This document shows, in pieces, positions 5,550 to 7,879 of a DNA stretch of 7,879 bases. Source of the stretch: Syntrophus sp. (in: bacteria). GTDB taxonomy: Bacteria > Desulfobacterota > Syntrophia > Syntrophales > UBA8958. Where the stretch lies: assembly GCA_003451635.1 (NCBI GenBank), contig DMAT01000186.1, positions 1 through 7,879 on the forward strand, given 5' to 3'. The notes below the pieces were generated by a model. That model was given only the letters and a program-made list of their open reading frames with translations, was not told where the DNA came from and searched no databases. The position numbers and the translations under genes were made by a program. Position 1 is the stretch's first letter. The number at the start of each line of letters is the position of its first letter.

Positions 5550-7879
5550 TCAATGCAACTCATACACCGGATAATCATTGCCGAAGTTGATGATCATGGG
5601 AACCTGTTCATGACCGGTTTTCCTTGATATCTCCGTTGTTTCGATTTTTGTGTATTCGCCAAGCTCCTCGATAGTGATCTTCCCGTCATTGTTTTTATTA
5701 CATTTCTTATTATTAGAAAGTCCGTTGAGAAGGGTGTGGGTGAATAATCCATTGCCCTTGTAGCCGTCCCTGGCCTCCTGCATGGAGCTTGCCGAAGCGA
5801 AGATGTGTAGCCCCATCTGTCTTGCCAGGATGGACATGCGCGCATCGTAAAGACCGCTGACGATCCAATCGACACCACCGGCATGGCAGGTATCGAAAAT
5901 GAACAACTGGTTTAGTGATTTGATCTTTTTTGACACCTCCATGATTTCGTTGGAGCTGATCATGGCTTCTTCATTGATGTTGCCGTTATAGTCGTGGGCA
6001 ATAAGATAGTATGAATTCTGATAGAGGACGCCATGCCCGGCGACAAAGATTACCAGCCCATCGGTAGGCTTCATCTTGCCGGCGAGTTCCGCAATCTTGG
6101 CCAGGATGTTCTTCTTGGTTGCCTCGCCGTCTGTAAGTACCAGGGCGTGGATATTTTCCCGTTTATAAATACCCACACTCTGGGCAAGCAGTTTGGCGGC
6201 AACGTCCCGGGCGTCCTTTGCGGAAAAGGCAAGGTTTATACTTGCGTCTTTGTATTTGTCGATCCCCACGGCGAGAACATAGAGATGCGGATCCTTTGGC
6301 GCCAATGTTGATTTAAAGGCAACAGTTTCCATCTTGCTCTGGATGGTATTGTCTTTATTGAATGCGGCAATACTTATCTCGTTGACCCCGGGAATCGTTT
6401 CCACGGCGATCTCACTCTTGAAGGAGTCTCCCTTGGTCTGAGTTGCAATGGGGCTTGCCACAAGGCCGGCCGCGCCTTTCTCTTTGATGGTGATGGCGCG
6501 CATGCTCTGATACACCGCGGCGCCGTTAAGCGATGCCAAAGCAACATTATCCCCCGGTTTTTTTACCATTGATTTGTAATAGCCGTCTGAATAAATTAAC
6601 TTTCCATTGTGGAAAACACGCACCTCCCCGATGCCGCCACCACCGCTGGAAACGTTGTATCTGATCCGCAGGCTCTCCTCATCCGTACTTTTCGGAACCG
6701 AAGCGATTTCTACCTCAGGCGGCGGATTTTTCAATGCATCTTCCATGGTAAGGGTGACCAGCCCCCGGGTATCTTCGCCGCGCAGTCCGGCGATGATTAT
6801 ATCGGGACGGTAAAAGACATCGTAGAACTGGTCGATCTTGTAAATAGAAAACCCTTTGACGACGCTTATGTTTTCAAGGGCGCTTGGCGATCCCGTATAA
6901 TATCCGTCCGGTGTCATAACGACCCAGGCATCAAGCAATGGTTTGAAATCATCTTCCTTAGCCGCCGCACCGGATCTAATATAGAAATGCGGTAAATACT
7001 TAATAAGCTTTACCATTTTAACTATTTCCCGGGAGGTGTTTCTATTCCAGATCCTGGTTGCACCGTCTAAACTTCCGGTTACCAGGAGCCGTTGATCGGG
7101 AGACATGGCAACGGCGTTAACCTTTTTGGGATTATCTGTTGTTAATTGTCCGATTTCTTTGCCTGTGGAAACCTCCCAGAGTCTGGCTGTTTCATCATGG
7201 CTGCCGGAAAACACATAAGCTCCGTCTCTGGAAAACGCCACGCTGCGTACCAGTCCTTTATGCCCTTTCAGGGTGCGGATATCCTTGCCGGAGGCGATAT
7301 CGAAGAGCGCCAGATCACCGCCGGAAGTCCCTGCGATGGCCCGTGACCCGTCGGGAGAAAACGCCAACGCTGTAATTTCACCATGATTGTCTGAAAACCT
7401 TTTCACCTCTTTCCCGGATGAGATATCCCAAAGAATCAACGAGTTACTCTCATTAGTCGAGAGCGCGTACCGGCCGTTACGGGAAAAGGCATACGGAGTC
7501 ACTGTCCTGGTCATGCTTGCCCCCTCGGCCGTCTTAAATGAGCTATTGTTGCCGGTGGACATGTTCCAGACCATAATCTGCTGGGTGTCATCTCCCGTAA
7601 TGATAACACGGTTATCCGGAGAAATAAAAACGGTATTGACTGTTTTCCCGTTAGTTTGAAATGTCATGGTTTCTCCGCCGGTCACGACATCCCAAAGTGT
7701 AACCCCGCCATCATAACTTCCCGAAACGAGTTTAGTGCTGTCTTGTGAAAAGGACAGGGAGGCAATGGATCCGGCAGTGGACCCCGATCCCTTGTGACCT
7801 TTGAGAATATGCGCGCATTTCCCCTGAGAAACATCCCAGAGGCTTATGGTCTTGTCATCAAGGCCATAAGCCTCTGGGA
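5550..7879 (-). CDS. WD40-repeat protein with C-terminal caspase-like (peptidase C14) domain, N-terminus outside window
   Basis: Open from the window edge to the TGA at 5550-5552, with 776 residues visible; the GTG at 7683-7685 is internal, because WD40 sequence continues upstream of it. Domains in protein order: at least seven WD40-type units ending in LWD, LWD, VWN, LWD, LFD, LWE and IWN (about 7012-7879); a linker (about 6300-7010) with TPDGYY and FYRPD motifs common in such proteins and an Ig-like stretch; then a caspase-like domain (about 5610-6290). The dyad is intact: His in VAGHG (codon 6033-6035) and Cys in FDTCHAGG (5886-5888). An EF-hand-like loop with core NNDGKI lies at 5664-5699. 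The propeller probably senses a partner and the caspase domain cleaves proteins, but the substrate is unknown. No signal peptide can be judged without the N-terminus. Convergent to the ole genes, so not part of that operon. The WD40-plus-C14 assignment is firm; the biological role is not. Confidence 0.9.
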   Translation of the reverse strand, partial: PEAYGLDDKTISLWDVSQGKCAHILKGHKGSGSTAGSIASLSFSQDSTKLVSGSYDGGVTLWDVVTGGETMTFQTNGKTVNTVFISPDNRVIITGDDTQQIMVWNMSTGNNSSFKTAEGASMTRTVTPYAFSRNGRYALSTNESNSLILWDISSGKEVKRFSDNHGEITALAFSPDGSRAIAGTSGGDLALFDIASGKDIRTLKGHKGLVRSVAFSRDGAYVFSGSHDETARLWEVSTGKEIGQLTTDNPKKVNAVAMSPDQRLLVTGSLDGATRIWNRNTSREIVKMVKLIKYLPHFYIRSGAAAKEDDFKPLLDAWVVMTPDGYYTGSPSALENISVVKGFSIYKIDQFYDVFYRPDIIIAGLRGEDTRGLVTLTMEDALKNPPPEVEIASVPKSTDEESLRIRYNVSSGGGGIGEVRVFHNGKLIYSDGYYKSMVKKPGDNVALASLNGAAVYQSMRAITIKEKGAAGLVASPIATQTKGDSFKSEIAVETIPGVNEISIAAFNKDNTIQSKMETVAFKSTLAPKDPHLYVLAVGIDKYKDASINLAFSAKDARDVAAKLLAQSVGIYKRENIHALVLTDGEATKKNILAKIAELAGKMKPTDGLVIFVAGHGVLYQNSYYLIAHDYNGNINEEAMISSNEIMEVSKKIKSLNQLFIFDTCHAGGVDWIVSGLYDARMSILARQMGLHIFASASSMQEARDGYKGNGLFTHTLLNGLSNNKKCNKNNDGKITIEELGEYTKIETTEISRKTGHEQVPMIINFGNDYPVYELH
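7834..7879. repeat. Near-perfect inverted repeat at the window edge
   Basis: The 16-base arm 7834-7849 is the exact reverse complement of 7864-7879. Pairing continues inward through CTTG (7851-7854) with CAAG (7859-7862) after one T/G mismatch, leaving a four-base loop, TCAT. The arms are therefore 21 bases with a single mismatch. It lies within the WD40 coding frame, which stays open through it. It ends exactly at the last base, so it may be a foldback artefact of a contig end or a real hairpin continuing outside. Confidence 0.8.

Noticed and set aside
7139..7375. Small plus-strand open frames within the WD40 region
   Set aside because: They are antisense to the WD40 repeats, mutually overlapping, and lack ribosome sites or recognisable sequence.
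5550..7879. Caspase gene as a functional part of the ole system or a named defence system
   Set aside because: It is on the opposite strand and convergent, with no shared promoter, and no gasdermin, cyclase, STAND ATPase or other partner is visible in the window.

Overview
The window carries most of an ole-type gene cluster for head-to-head fatty-acid condensation on the plus strand (positions 1-5496). It is followed, convergently on the minus strand, by a large WD40-repeat/caspase-like protein gene (5550-7879). Both outermost genes are cut by the window edges. There is no rRNA, tRNA, insertion sequence or CRISPR array, and no gap between genes exceeds about 60 bases.

Layout: (1) an OleA-like thiolase-fold (KAS-III) enzyme with a complete Cys-His-Asn triad and the OleA-type glutamate, 5' end missing; (2) a second, diverged KAS-III homologue that keeps the Glu and Cys but has lost the His and Asn; (3) OleB, an alpha/beta-hydrolase-fold beta-lactone decarboxylase; (4) OleC, an AMP-forming-superfamily beta-lactone synthetase; (5) OleD, an NAD(P)H-dependent 2-alkyl-3-oxoalkanoate reductase. 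The genes are packed tightly: an 11-base overlap, a 2-base gap, a 32-base gap and a 4-base ATGA overlap. They almost certainly form one translationally coupled operon whose promoter lies upstream of the window.

From the known pathway, OleA joins two acyl-CoAs without decarboxylation to give a 2-alkyl-3-ketoacid. OleD reduces the ketone, OleC closes the beta-hydroxy acid to a beta-lactone, and OleB removes CO2 to leave a long-chain internal cis-alkene. Because oleB is present, the expected end product is a hydrocarbon rather than a stable beta-lactone.

The most interesting feature is the tandem KAS-III pair. Its residue pattern (one full-triad subunit, one triad-deficient subunit with Glu) recalls the LstA/LstB heterodimer of lipstatin biosynthesis and suggests a heterodimeric Claisen enzyme in place of the usual OleA homodimer. 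This is inference from motifs and gene order.

The minus-strand gene encodes at least seven WD40-type units, a linker region, and a C-terminal caspase-like (peptidase C14) domain with an intact His/Cys dyad and an EF-hand-like loop. It is convergent to the operon and nothing in the sequence links the two functionally.

The organism is a bacterium with moderately GC-rich DNA. Ole clusters of separate oleA, B, C and D genes and WD40-caspase proteins both occur in deltaproteobacteria (Desulfobacterota) and Planctomycetes, among others. A deltaproteobacterial source is my best guess, at low confidence. The last 46 bases form a near-perfect inverted repeat ending exactly at the window edge, so the sequence there may be an assembly artefact.
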